A stretch of DNA of 64,000 nt from Chryseobacterium sp. c4a (GCF_009900745.1 NZ_WXVU01000007.1:174391-238390), one strand, 5' to 3'; shown: positions 8,950 to 17,180, numbered from the stretch's first letter. Numbers and translations are program-made. The notes: generated by a model from the sequence alone, not told the origin.

Positions 8950-9585
8950 TCATTCTGTTTCGGTTATTTGAAATAGTTTTATATTGATCTTAAAATCTTT
9001 ATGTTGTAAGTTTAAGCTGTCTGCGAAGATATGCTTTTTTGCATCAAAAGTAAAATCGATCTTTTCCTTGTTATTTTTAGTGTAAATGATCTGTTTCAGC
9101 AAATTATTTTCTTTGTTGAAGAACAAATAATAGCTTTTATCGTCAATCTTAGAGAGATAGATTTTTGCATTGTCATTCTCAAAGCTTTCGCTCACCGGAT
9201 ATTCTCTTTTTAACAATTGTTGAAAATCATTTTTCAGGAAATTAATGACAATTTTCTTATCCAGATCTGGGAGTACGTAATTGAGTTTAAAATTGTTATC
9301 TGAAATTTCAAAATCAATCAATTTATTCCCGAAATCAGAAGTAAGTGCTACACGGTGTGTTGTTTCACTGATCTTTTTGATGATCAGGATTCCGCTTACA
9401 TGATTTTTATAAATATCCATCTGACATTTATAGACATAATCTTCAGCAGAAGAAAAATAAAGATTTTCAACTGTTTTTTCCTTTGTTGGTACAGGTTTCA
9501 CTTCTGTAAGCTGGTAGCTTTTACAGGACACCGCCAATACCAGGATCAGGCTATAAAGTAAATTCTGACGCAGGAATCGAAGCAT
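8950..9585 (-). CDS. Lipoprotein, possible LolB-like partner
   Basis: This 211-residue protein has a lipoprotein signal with lipobox LAVSC (Cys21). The mature part is rich in alternating beta strands (for example VSGILIIKKISETTHRVALT), as expected for a LolA/LolB-type half-barrel, but sequence alone does not settle the family. Its first 35 bp overlap the end of the LolA-like gene, indicating tight coupling. LolA-like carriers and partner lipoproteins recur in aryl-polyene clusters and are thought to move the hydrophobic product to the outer membrane. I infer an outer-membrane acceptor role, with moderate confidence. Confidence 0.7.
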   Translation of the reverse strand: MLRFLRQNLLYSLILVLAVSCKSYQLTEVKPVPTKEKTVENLYFSSAEDYVYKCQMDIYKNHVSGILIIKKISETTHRVALTSDFGNKLIDFEISDNNFKLNYVLPDLDKKIVINFLKNDFQQLLKREYPVSESFENDNAKIYLSKIDDKSYYLFFNKENNLLKQIIYTKNNKEKIDFTFDAKKHIFADSLNLQHKDFKINIKLFQITETE

Positions 9586-10177
9586 TGATCTTTGTATTTT
9601 TGAAAAGAATATTCGTTGTATCTCCAGAAGCTTCCGTCATATTTACCTGAGAAACCGTAGACTGATTTTTAGGGAAGTAAAGTTCAATCTGCTTAATATA
9701 TTTCAGGAGCTGAGAAGTCTTCGGAACAAATTTAGCAACATTGTAGTTTGCATTTTTAAAATAGGTTACGGTAAACTCCGGATCATTGAACATCGTTCCA
9801 TTGGAACTTCCTACAATCAGTTTATTGATCTTCTCAAAAGTTTTGCTTTTGGCATCCACGGAAGATTTTTTCCCTTGATCATTGATATAGATTTTATTGC
9901 TTTTAAAAACAATACTGTATTGATAAGGCTTCGTGTATTTCCAGCTCAGCATATTAGGGGTCTGTAAAGACATTTTCCCGTAAGTAACAATACTTTTATC
10001 CAGGAAATCCATTTTCTTGGTCTGGGTAAAATCACTTTGAAGGGTTTTGATTTCTTTAGTGTCTGCAGAAACCTTAGAAACAAATGCTTTAGCCTCTGCT
10101 CCTGACATTGCTGTATTTTGAGCAAAAAAGAAACCGGATATTAATAAAAATGCTCCGAAAGCAATATTTTTAATCAT
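9551..10177 (-). CDS. LolA-like periplasmic lipid carrier
   Basis: A 208-residue secreted protein of the LolA family. The signal peptide (MIKNIAFGAFLLISGFFFAQ) is followed by the LolA hallmark LQSDFTQTKKMDFLDK and SLQTPNMLSWKYTKP. LolA proteins carry hydrophobic cargo across the periplasm; here the cargo is probably the aryl-polyene lipid and not ordinary lipoproteins. I chose the second ATG at 10177. The ATG at 10204 would add nine polar residues before the signal peptide and overlap the deacetylase gene by 35 bp. With the chosen start the overlap is 8 bp. Confidence 0.85.
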   Translation of the reverse strand: MIKNIAFGAFLLISGFFFAQNTAMSGAEAKAFVSKVSADTKEIKTLQSDFTQTKKMDFLDKSIVTYGKMSLQTPNMLSWKYTKPYQYSIVFKSNKIYINDQGKKSSVDAKSKTFEKINKLIVGSSNGTMFNDPEFTVTYFKNANYNVAKFVPKTSQLLKYIKQIELYFPKNQSTVSQVNMTEASGDTTNILFKNTKINASIPASEFTL

Positions 10178-10925
10178 TTTTCTTTGAATTTGTAATTGAA
10201 TCAACCGTAAAAGTTGAGTACTTTTTATCCACCAAAAATACTAATAAATCTGCCAGTACACGATACGTTTTTTCTGAAGTATCATGAAGGAGAATAATGC
10301 TCCCTTTTCTCAGATTTTTAGTCACTCTTTGATAGATTTTCTTTTCATCATCAATAACAGTGTCCAGAGAACGGACATTCCAGCCGATGCTTGTTTTATG
10401 AGTTCGTTTTATCGCTTTTGCAATACTGGGATTGGTAACCCCGAAAGGTGGTCTGTATAAATCTGTTTGTATATTCCCGATATGCTTTATGACTTTATCA
10501 CAATTTTCAATCTCTGCAATCATTTTCGAAGCAGATAAAAAGCCTGTTGAATTGGAATGAGATAAAGTATGATTACCAATGGTATGACCTTCAGCAATAA
10601 TCCTTTGAAATGTTTCGGGATACTTTTCAATTTGTTTTCCGATACAGAAAAAGGTGGCTTTGATTTGATGTTCTTTTAGTAAGTCTAAAAACTTCGGTGT
10701 GAATTCAGTAGGCCCATCATCAAAAGTAAGCGCTACTTCCTTTATTTTTGTTCTTTTATGGGTAATACTGTTGACAAAATATCCAAGTTCAATAGCAAAT
10801 GATCCCCAGACTACGACTGCAGAAAATGCCAGGAAACAGGCAATATATACCCAAAGGCTTCCATGAAAAGCATAGATAAAAACATTACAGAAGAGATAAA
10901 ATAGAATGAATGAATAATGTTTCAT
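10170..10925 (-). CDS. Polysaccharide deacetylase family protein (NodB domain)
   Basis: This 251-residue protein has two hydrophobic N-terminal segments (about 5-22 and 24-42) and then a NodB-type metal-dependent deacetylase domain. Motif 1 is TFDDGP with Asp69 and Asp70, motif 2 is NHTLSH with His119 and His123, and LYRPPFG and IILLHDT correspond to motifs 3 to 5. The metal ligands are therefore intact. Family enzymes remove N- or O-acetyl groups from glycans at the cell surface. Its place between the carrier genes and the KS genes suggests it trims a sugar on the pigment lipid or an intermediate, which is inference. A promoter-like motif lies at 10994-11001. Confidence 0.83.
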   Translation of the reverse strand: MKHYSFILFYLFCNVFIYAFHGSLWVYIACFLAFSAVVVWGSFAIELGYFVNSITHKRTKIKEVALTFDDGPTEFTPKFLDLLKEHQIKATFFCIGKQIEKYPETFQRIIAEGHTIGNHTLSHSNSTGFLSASKMIAEIENCDKVIKHIGNIQTDLYRPPFGVTNPSIAKAIKRTHKTSIGWNVRSLDTVIDDEKKIYQRVTKNLRKGSIILLHDTSEKTYRVLADLLVFLVDKKYSTFTVDSITNSKKND

Positions 10926-10993
10926 GATTGGTGTTTTTTTTTATTTCTGATCGACCAATTTCTTACTCTGTAATTACACTGCTATAAGAAATA

Positions 10994-11001
10994 CAAAGGT
11001 A
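10994..11001 (-). promoter_or_regulatory. Candidate -7 element (TACCTTTG, minus strand)
   Basis: On the minus strand TACCTTTG matches the Bacteroidota -7 consensus TAnnTTTG about 70 bp before the deacetylase ATG. No TTG is found at the ideal distance; the nearest is about 24 bp upstream. It would allow the genes 10925-6844 to be transcribed separately from the KS genes. Confidence 0.35.
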
Positions 11002-11027
11002 GAGATTCTTCCTTCGTCAGAATGACA
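11002..11027. repeat. Possible dispersed intergenic repeat in a 285-bp gap
   Basis: The gap 10926-11210 has no gene. It contains an element reading, on the minus strand, GTCATTCTGACGAAGG followed by AAGAATCT. This resembles a short interspersed sequence I recall from other Bacteroidota intergenic regions. It occurs once in this window, so the repeat call rests on recollection. The rest of the gap is AT-rich with nothing else that I can support. Confidence 0.35.
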
Positions 11028-11210
11028 ATCGTAACAATTTTATGTCTATTTGATCTATTTTAGAGTTCTTTTGTCCCTCTGTAAGAGTCTAAACCAATAT
11101 ATTCAAATTATCTATGTTGAGATTTCACGTTTCACTTCTGAACTTTGTTCGCATGCCTTCAGCCTGTGCTCTGAATAAAAGATAGAAGTTTACTGTTTAC
11201 TTTTTGTAAA

Positions 11211-12272
11211 CTAAGCCTTTTCTAGTAGCACTAAACTATGATCATCACCTGCCAGATGATTATAAAGAAGTACATTTTTTACTCCTTCCTTTTTCACTTT
11301 ATTAATCATCATAACCTCTGGAATGCTTTGTTCCTTAAGAATATGACATGCTATAAAAGTTGAAAAACCACTCGCTGTGTTGAATTCTCCACTCAAATGT
11401 TTGTAATACAACAATGCCGAATCTGGAAACAGATCCATGGTTTTTGTATAATAAACATCAGAATCTGCATCTCCACTGAAGCCTAAAATAAAAGCATCAA
11501 TATCTTTAGTGGAAAGGTTATTCTTTGCTAAAAACTCCTGAATAAAATCTGAAGTTTCCTCCAGTTCCAATCGATTGCTGATTTTAATGTCAGTAAGTTT
11601 TGCGTAAGTATTTTCTGTTTTATCTTTTCCAACAACGAAGAAGCTTGCTCCTTCTCCCCAAATAACACCATTGGTAGTGGAATTCAGGTAATCGACAGGA
11701 AGATCTGATTCCTTTTTGATGGTAGTATTCAGACAATAAAGTTCCATAGTTCTGTCAGTCTGTTCATCAGTAGAACCTACCAGAATATTTTCGGCTTCCC
11801 CATCTTTAATCTGAAGCTGGGCATCTAGAAATGAAAACTCTAGTGATGAAGAGGTGTTGACATAAGTAAAATTGTAGGAATGGCATTGCAATCCTAGTGC
11901 AATTTGCCCTGCAACAGTATTGTGAGTAGACTGAATAAAAAATGTCGGAGTTAAAAACTCCTCATGATTATCAATCACATTTTTTAGAAATTTTTCAGAA
12001 TCCTGAGAACATCCCATTCCTGTTCCTACAATAATGGCATCAGGTTTTTCAATTCCTGCTTCTTTTAATGCGAAATGTGAAGCTACGGAACTCATCTTTA
12101 CGGTTTTAGACATTCTTCGGCTCATGGCAGGCGGAATGAATTCTTTGTAATTAGGTTCTATGGCTTTAATGATCTTTGCGGAGTTTTCCGGCTTAAGATG
12201 CTGAAGAATATTTTCGTTTAAAGTGTCCTGGGCAGAGATACAAGATGCACTGTTGATGTATACTGCACTCAT
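11211..12272 (-). CDS. Chain-length-factor-like KS (catalytically degenerate)
   Basis: This 353-residue thiolase-fold protein aligns with the KS encoded just upstream but has lost all three catalytic residues. The nucleophile position is Ser141 (NTSSS in place of TACSS), the first histidine block NVHGTATPNND reads LGFSGDADSD, and the second histidine in FTGHTLAAA is Glu in LSGEFNTAS. It overlaps the active KS by 4 bp. Known aryl-polyene systems use a KS/CLF heterodimer (ApeO-ApeC), and this pair fits that arrangement: the degenerate subunit would set polyene length. It is shorter than a full KS (about 400), mainly through loop shortening. Confidence 0.85.
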   Translation of the reverse strand: MSAVYINSASCISAQDTLNENILQHLKPENSAKIIKAIEPNYKEFIPPAMSRRMSKTVKMSSVASHFALKEAGIEKPDAIIVGTGMGCSQDSEKFLKNVIDNHEEFLTPTFFIQSTHNTVAGQIALGLQCHSYNFTYVNTSSSLEFSFLDAQLQIKDGEAENILVGSTDEQTDRTMELYCLNTTIKKESDLPVDYLNSTTNGVIWGEGASFFVVGKDKTENTYAKLTDIKISNRLELEETSDFIQEFLAKNNLSTKDIDAFILGFSGDADSDVYYTKTMDLFPDSALLYYKHLSGEFNTASGFSTFIACHILKEQSIPEVMMINKVKKEGVKNVLLYNHLAGDDHSLVLLEKA

Positions 12273-13468
12273 GATTTTGAGAAGATTAAAGTTGAACAGT
12301 TTCCTCCGAATCCAAAAGAATTGGAAAGAACATGATGGATATTTTTCTCTTTCAGTTCAGTAACCGGAGTGAGATCAAACTCTTCCATTTTTGTTTTGAA
12401 GTTCAGGTTCGGGAAAATAAGACCCTTTTGCATGGCTAGAATTGAAAATACCGCTTCAATTCCGGCTGCAGCAGCCAATGTATGGCCTGTAAATGCTTTT
12501 GTAGAGCTGAATTCAGGAACATTATTTTCTCCAAAAATCCTGATCATGGCAATTCCTTCAGATAAATCATTATTAGGAGTTGCTGTTCCATGAACATTGA
12601 TATAATCGATGTCTTCTTTTTTCAATCCTGAAATTTTAAGAGCTTGTTGCATGGCTAAGAATGCTCCTTGTCCGTTTTCAGAAGAAGCCGTCTGGTGATG
12701 GGCATCATTGGCATTTCCATATCCGGAAAGGTAGGCCAGCACTTGTTTATTTTCTTTGTTAACAACTTCTTCGGATTCTAACACTAAAAAAGCGGCTGCT
12801 TCTCCAAGGTTCAATCCTTTTCTGTCATTATCAAAAGGAGTATTGTAAGAATCTGTAAGGATCATCAGAGTATTGAAACCATTCAGGGTAAACTTTGAAA
12901 GAGAATCTGTTCCGCCAACGATCACTCGATCCAATACTCCGTTTTTAATGAGTTTAGCGCCCATCATGATGGCATTTGCTGCAGATGAGCAAGCTGTACT
13001 GATGGTGGAAACCATGCCTTTTAATCCCAAATAATTAGAAATAGCCAATGAGGAATTTCCAGCGTCATGAGCATCAATATATTTTTGCTTTTCAGGAAAG
13101 TCTTCATAAGAATAGAAATATTTTTCGGTAATATCCATTCCTCCTACACTTGTAGAGGAGATAAGTCCGGTTTTGTAACCGTTGATATCTGATATTCCGG
13201 CGCTTTCTATAGCTTCTTTAGCAGCGATCATTCCTAATAAGGATGTTCTTGTGACGTTGTTATCTTCATTAAGCTGAAGTTGCTGCACAAGTTCCTCATT
13301 AGATAACTTTATTTCACCTGTTTTAATTGTTCCTGCATGACGGGTTTCAAACATTTGGATATCTGAAATACCGTGTTTTCCGGATTGTAATGAAATAAAA
13401 TTTTCCTCCACATTGTTTCCGATGGAGGAAATGATGCCCATTCCTGTTATGGCAATTTTTTGACTCAT
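12269..13468 (-). CDS. Beta-ketoacyl-ACP synthase (KS partner of the CLF)
   Basis: This 399-residue FabF-type condensing enzyme has the complete triad Cys160 (STACSSA), His293 (NVHGTATPNND) and His329 (TKAFTGHT), with Lys324, and a C-terminal NSFGFGGNCS motif. It should elongate aryl-primed chains with malonyl-ACP. The 4-bp overlap with the CLF-like gene at 12269-12272 supports obligate co-translation of a heterodimer. The ACP gene lies 84 bp upstream across a repeat-bearing spacer. Confidence 0.92.
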   Translation of the reverse strand: MSQKIAITGMGIISSIGNNVEENFISLQSGKHGISDIQMFETRHAGTIKTGEIKLSNEELVQQLQLNEDNNVTRTSLLGMIAAKEAIESAGISDINGYKTGLISSTSVGGMDITEKYFYSYEDFPEKQKYIDAHDAGNSSLAISNYLGLKGMVSTISTACSSAANAIMMGAKLIKNGVLDRVIVGGTDSLSKFTLNGFNTLMILTDSYNTPFDNDRKGLNLGEAAAFLVLESEEVVNKENKQVLAYLSGYGNANDAHHQTASSENGQGAFLAMQQALKISGLKKEDIDYINVHGTATPNNDLSEGIAMIRIFGENNVPEFSSTKAFTGHTLAAAAGIEAVFSILAMQKGLIFPNLNFKTKMEEFDLTPVTELKEKNIHHVLSNSFGFGGNCSTLIFSKS

Positions 13469-13483
13469 GCTATTAAATAATGT

Positions 13484-13540
13484 AACAATGTATCCATGTA
13501 ACAGTTTACCAATTGTTTTTACATTGATACACCGTTAAAC
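13484..13540. repeat. Octamer-period repeat upstream of the KS
   Basis: Units CAATGTAT, CCATGTAA, CAGTTTAC and CAAT run from 13486, followed by inverted units around 13521-13540. The 30-bp block 13484-13513 matches 13825-13854, on the other side of the ACP gene, at 27 of 30 positions by my count. Confidence 0.75.
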
Positions 13541-13552
13541 TATTCTGTTAAT

Positions 13553-13810
13553 TTATTTTGTTCTGTTATCTTCGATGAATTGAGCCATCGTATCGATAGA
13601 TTGGAAAATTTCCTTTCCTTTTTTAGGATCGGCTAATTTTATTCCATAATCTTTATCCAAAAGAACGATCAATTCAAGAGCATCAATAGAGTCTAGCCCT
13701 AATCCGCCCCCGAATAACGGATCCGTATCTTTGATTTCCTCTACAGAAACATCTTCAAGGTTAAGTACTTCGATAATTTTGTGCTTCAATTCAGTTTTTA
13801 AGTTTTCCAT
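13553..13810 (-). CDS. Acyl carrier protein
   Basis: This 85-residue ACP has the attachment motif LGLDSIDALEL with Ser41 and the usual helical, acidic composition. It lies directly upstream of the KS/CLF pair and should carry the growing aryl-polyene. It differs clearly from the ACP at 2186-2440 (SIDAL against SLDYI), so the two are not a recent duplication and may serve different KS partners. Spacers on both sides contain the octamer repeats. Confidence 0.92.
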   Translation of the reverse strand: MENLKTELKHKIIEVLNLEDVSVEEIKDTDPLFGGGLGLDSIDALELIVLLDKDYGIKLADPKKGKEIFQSIDTMAQFIEDNRTK

Positions 13811-13824
13811 AATTTAATTAATTT

Positions 13825-13899
13825 ACCAATGTATCTATGTACCAGTTTACCAATAGCTAAAATTGTTACATTTCCACATTGTTGTAGTGTTACATTTTT
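13825..13899. repeat. Octamer-period repeat upstream of the ACP
   Basis: CAATGTAT, CTATGTAC, CAGTTTAC and CAAT run from 13827, then the inverted orientation follows to about 13899 (minus strand: AATGTAAC, ACTACAAC, AATGTGGA, AATGTAAC). The end of the array reaches the stop codon of the half-KS gene at 13898. Confidence 0.75.
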
Positions 13900-14452
13900 A
13901 CAAGGTTAGCAAATATACAAAAGCTTTATAATTTTCATGAAATAATTCCACCCAGCCACACAATACTTTATCAGCTTTTCCGGATTGGAGGATTTGTTCT
14001 GAATAATCATTTAAAAATTTTTCATCAAATTCATCCAAAACGAAAAATATATTCTCAGTCTGCATTTTGTGTTTGATACTAATTTCACCTATACAAATGT
14101 TAGGTAAGGTATATACAAAGACGGCAGGACTTGGGAAATAGTTCTCCTGGGAATTGATGCTTTCCTGATATTTATAATCGGTATCCAGACTGGATGATTT
14201 GTTGGCAAAAACCAGCGCTGTTTTGCTGTGGTTTTCTTCTTTTAAAATCATTTCTGCAGCGAGAAAAGCCAGTTTACTCAGGTTGTCCATTTTATGGAAT
14301 TTTGGATAACTGAGTTCTAGGTTTTTATAGGCTTCTTTGGCAAACTCCGGAAATGTATTGCTTTCGGTTTCAAAAATAAGGTTTCCATCAACGGTTATCT
14401 TTGAATGTTCTATGGTACAGGTTTTCGTTTTCCTCATTAATGGTTTTTCCAT
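13898..14452 (-). CDS. Truncated KS-like protein (half thiolase fold)
   Basis: This 184-residue protein resembles only the first half of a KS. Blocks align in order with the KS at 19669-20811: [13 protein letters not shown] with the LEKMLLLSLKPL helix, [16 protein letters not shown] with the AFILSTTKGN strand-loop, [21 protein letters not shown] with the dimer-loop region, and [16 protein letters not shown] with MIQAGKYKDAFVIAGDE. The nucleophile region (VLDEFDEKF) has no cysteine and the C-terminal half is absent. It is expected to be non-catalytic and perhaps to bind a KS or the ACP. The start may be the second ATG at 14437 (MRKTKT), because the candidate -7 box sits only 7 bp before the first. 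Confidence 0.7.
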   Translation of the reverse strand: MEKPLMRKTKTCTIEHSKITVDGNLIFETESNTFPEFAKEAYKNLELSYPKFHKMDNLSKLAFLAAEMILKEENHSKTALVFANKSSSLDTDYKYQESINSQENYFPSPAVFVYTLPNICIGEISIKHKMQTENIFFVLDEFDEKFLNDYSEQILQSGKADKVLCGWVELFHENYKAFVYLLTL

Positions 14453-14458
14453 TTTTTA

Positions 14459-14466
14459 CAAATATA
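14459..14466 (-). promoter_or_regulatory. Candidate -7 element (TATATTTG, minus strand)
   Basis: On the minus strand TATATTTG matches TAnnTTTG. It is 7 bp from the first ATG of the half-KS gene, so a transcript would be nearly leaderless or start translation at 14437. No TTG is visible at the ideal upstream distance. It would give the downstream genes a promoter of their own after the island separated them from the KS at 19669. Confidence 0.45.
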
Positions 14467-14571
14467 AAATAATTTGAAATGATAGGAGTCGTCATGATTT
14501 GAAGTCGAAATTTTACTTTTTTATTTTTTTTATCCCGTAGTTGTGAAAAAATTGTATATTCGAAATCTAAA

Positions 14572-15390
14572 AAAACAACAAATGTTTATGAGGAAAAAAA
14601 TTATTCTCCGGTTGGCTCTGCTTGCAGTGCTGACATTTACTCTAAACTCTTGCCGAACGGAAGATGAAGTGCTTCCCAAAGAAGAACAAACCCAATTCAG
14701 GGTTCCTATTGAAATGTTCTTGAAATTTGAAGAAAAAGCTCAATCTGATCCGGAATTCAGAGCGCAGAACAAGCAGGAAACCGAACAGGTGACTCAAAAG
14801 AATGGCACTTACAATACTACGATCAATATCCCTCTATCTCCGGTGAGCTATAAAACACCATTCAGAGAAACCATAGAAGCGTTTTTTAAAAATAATGCTG
14901 CTTTAGGGCAGGATTTTTATCGTGATTTTGGAAGACCTTTTTATAATGTATCTACCTATACCTATGGAAATAATTCCAAAGCGATTGCTTTTCCTATTCT
15001 ACAGGGCGATCAGGTAACAGCATTTATTCATGGGATTGTCTCTCCCAACAGAGATTATGTACAGTTTACTGTTGTACAGAATAATGATCCTGTAACATTG
15101 GGCGTAATAGCAACGCTTCAGGACGCAGTAGATAATCTATACCCTAAAAACCCTACCCCTATGGGGAAATTTGCTAAAGAGAAATATATACGGGTGAACG
15201 ATATAGAGGAAATTACCATTATTAAGTTCAATGTTTTCTCCGGCGGTGGCGGCGGTTTTGGCTATCTCTTCCCTGGACGAGACTGGTGGAAAGATGCCCA
15301 ATGGAAAGAACCTGAAAATATGCATTTTGGCGGCGGTGGAAACGCAATGTCCGGTGATGGTTCTAAACATAAGTTTCCGGATTATCTGGA
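14572..15390 (+). repeat. Long duplicated module, copy A
   Basis: This 819-bp block is nearly identical to the minus-strand block 47850-48669. It begins at the shared AAACAACAAATG just before the start codon and ends at GATTATCTGGA, after which the two genes are unrelated. The few differences seen are scattered single bases, mostly synonymous (for example GGACGC against GGATGC). Confidence 0.93.
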
Positions 15391-16039
15391 TCCGAAGGAT
15401 GATCCCTGTAAGAAAACAAAAAGTCTTATGGATGATGTTGCTGTTCAGTTGAAAGTAAAAGATTTGAAAGAGCATGTAGCAAAAGGAACAAGAGGTGGAG
15501 AAAAAGGCTGGAAGTTTAATAAAGATGGAAGCCCACCCACACAAACCACTGAAAATAGTGATCATCGTGTTAACTTTGGAGATCCGTCTACTATGAATGG
15601 AGGGTATCATAATCACCCAGGAACGGGAGTGAATATATTTTCTTCAGATGATATTTCCACTTTAATAGAAATTGCTAGATATCAGAATATAGGAAATACG
15701 GGGAATGCTTATATGGGAGTGGTAGCTCCCGGTGGCATACATTATGTAATGTATTTTGATGGAAGTCATGGGGATTTACCTGCGTATGGGAGTTATAATG
15801 ATAATCAATTGACCAGTTTGAATGATAAACAATGGGCTGATTATTTAAATATGGTTGGTGATAAAAGTATAACAACAGCTGAAAAACTAGAGCAAGTATT
15901 TATGTCTACTTTAAATAAGATGGGGCTAAGAAATAAAGTTATCTTACAAAGAATTGAGGAAAGTAAAGATGGGGTTAAAGTTTCTACAATAAATCAAAAT
16001 TCTGATGGCATCATTACACCATCTACATGCAAAAATTAA
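14582..16039 (+). CDS. Modular lipoprotein with JAB/MPN metallopeptidase-like C-terminus
   Basis: This 485-residue protein starts with a lipoprotein signal (lipobox LNSC, Cys24) followed by acidic RTEDE, which could act as a surface-export signal. Residues 25-270 form a module shared almost exactly with the locus at 47219-48658. A glycine-rich hinge (FSGGGGGFGY, then HFGGGGNAMSGDG) precedes the switch point at DYL. The unique C-terminal part contains GYHNHPGTGVNIFSSDDIS; His343, His345, Ser354 and Asp357 fit the JAMM pattern HxHP...SxxD of zinc peptidases. The DPC linker after the switch resembles those of polymorphic toxins. I chose ATG 14582 (or 14588), matching the paralogue; a GTG at 14543 is also open. 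Function as a secreted effector is inferred. Confidence 0.75.
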   Translation: MFMRKKIILRLALLAVLTFTLNSCRTEDEVLPKEEQTQFRVPIEMFLKFEEKAQSDPEFRAQNKQETEQVTQKNGTYNTTINIPLSPVSYKTPFRETIEAFFKNNAALGQDFYRDFGRPFYNVSTYTYGNNSKAIAFPILQGDQVTAFIHGIVSPNRDYVQFTVVQNNDPVTLGVIATLQDAVDNLYPKNPTPMGKFAKEKYIRVNDIEEITIIKFNVFSGGGGGFGYLFPGRDWWKDAQWKEPENMHFGGGGNAMSGDGSKHKFPDYLDPKDDPCKKTKSLMDDVAVQLKVKDLKEHVAKGTRGGEKGWKFNKDGSPPTQTTENSDHRVNFGDPSTMNGGYHNHPGTGVNIFSSDDISTLIEIARYQNIGNTGNAYMGVVAPGGIHYVMYFDGSHGDLPAYGSYNDNQLTSLNDKQWADYLNMVGDKSITTAEKLEQVFMSTLNKMGLRNKVILQRIEESKDGVKVSTINQNSDGIITPSTCKN

Positions 16040-16050
16040 AATAAAATATT

Positions 16051-16614
16051 ATGAAGCAAATTATTTATATACTTATATTATTTACTTTTTCCTGTAAGGC
16101 ACAGCAGGTGCTTCCCTTAAATACATCTGCCAATAAGGTAGTCCCAAATACTTATTTTAAAGATTTAGATAATGAGTTGAATTATTATACAGGAACATGG
16201 AAAGCTACATTTCAGGATAAGACAATTACTCTTCAGATAAAAGAAGAGATAAAGGCATCGATACAGCTTTTTGATAAAAACTTTTACAAAGACCAATTAT
16301 TTGTTCGATATGAGGTTAAAAAAAGTAACAAGATATTAGAAAGTACATTAAATAAAAATTTCACCAATGATATAGGTCTTTCGGTAAGAAGTGTTTATAC
16401 TCAAGATAATGGCAATAGTGTAACTTTACTTTTTTCAGGTGGAAATTGTAGTGTAGGAATAGGAACGATCACTTTAAAGAAAATAAGTGGTACCCAATTT
16501 TCTTGGGGATATTACCCTGGGACAACGACAACAAATGACATCACTTGTCCACCTGATAAAGACTATACCATCTATCTTCCTGAGACTGAGAATTTGATCT
16601 TTACAAAGCAGTAA
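16051..16614 (+). CDS. Tandem secreted paralogue 1 of 5 (probable DUF6705)
   Basis: A 187-residue exported protein with signal peptide and a cysteine at 15 in FTFSCKAQ, so it may be a lipoprotein or be cleaved after CKAQ. The mature part resembles a small beta-rich protein with conserved YFKDLDNELNYYTGTW near the start and a C-terminal GGNCSVGIGTITLKKIS block, then FSWGYYPGTTT and YLPETENLIFTKQ. I recall this pattern as the DUF6705 family of Chryseobacterium and relatives; function unknown. It starts 11 bp after the modular lipoprotein. By position it is a candidate immunity or accessory protein for that gene. Its TAA overlaps the next ATG (TAATG). Confidence 0.8.
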   Translation: MKQIIYILILFTFSCKAQQVLPLNTSANKVVPNTYFKDLDNELNYYTGTWKATFQDKTITLQIKEEIKASIQLFDKNFYKDQLFVRYEVKKSNKILESTLNKNFTNDIGLSVRSVYTQDNGNSVTLLFSGGNCSVGIGTITLKKISGTQFSWGYYPGTTTTNDITCPPDKDYTIYLPETENLIFTKQ

Positions 16615-17180
16615 TGAGAAGTGGATGGCTTATAATGATATTATTTGCTGTGTTTTTTTGTAAGGCTCAGCAGGTATTACCTTTAAATACTTATGCTGAA
16701 GATATACCCGTTAATTCCTATTTTAAAGATTTAAATAATGAATTAGATGCTTATACTGGAATATGGAACGCTTCGTTTGAAGGTAAAATGATAACCCTTC
16801 ATATTTCTAAGCAAATAGAAAAACCAGTTAGGCTTTTTGGAAAGAACTTCTATAAAGATCAATTATTTGTCAGATATGAAATTAAAAAAAATGGAATAAT
16901 ATCAGAAAGTACCTTGAATAAAGACTTTACTAACAATTCTAGTCTTTCGATAGAAAGTGTAGTTACTAAAGATAATGATAATAGTATTATATTACTTTTT
17001 TCTGGCGGAAATTGTAGTGTAGGAATAGGAACGATCACTTTAAAGAAACTAAGTTCTACACAATTTTCCTGGGGATATTACCCTGGGACAACGACAAGAA
17101 ATGACATTACTTGTCCTCCGAATAGAGATTATACCATCTATCTTCCGGAGACAGAGAATCTGATCTTTACAAAGCAGTAA
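16614..17180 (+). CDS. Tandem secreted paralogue 2 of 5 (probable DUF6705)
   Basis: This 188-residue protein shares the layout of copy 1. Its signal ends VFFCKAQ; phenylalanine just before the cysteine is unusual for a lipobox, so cleavage by signal peptidase I after KAQ is possible. The last 55 residues are nearly the same as in its neighbours, while residues 20-110 differ more (for example ETITLHISKQ-like segment with KMITLHISKQIEKPVRLF). Start and stop codons overlap by one base with both neighbours, which implies translational coupling. Confidence 0.8.
   Translation: MRSGWLIMILFAVFFCKAQQVLPLNTYAEDIPVNSYFKDLNNELDAYTGIWNASFEGKMITLHISKQIEKPVRLFGKNFYKDQLFVRYEIKKNGIISESTLNKDFTNNSSLSIESVVTKDNDNSIILLFSGGNCSVGIGTITLKKLSSTQFSWGYYPGTTTRNDITCPPNRDYTIYLPETENLIFTKQ

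Noticed and set aside
14543..14581. GTG start for the modular lipoprotein
   Set aside because: The paralogue's similarity begins at the ATG corresponding to 14582, and the GTG would place 13 extra residues before the lipoprotein signal.
15137..15616. Open frames opposite the duplicated module (also 47792-48103 plus strand)
   Set aside because: They are antisense to the modular lipoprotein genes; their similarity to each other follows from the duplication and not from coding.
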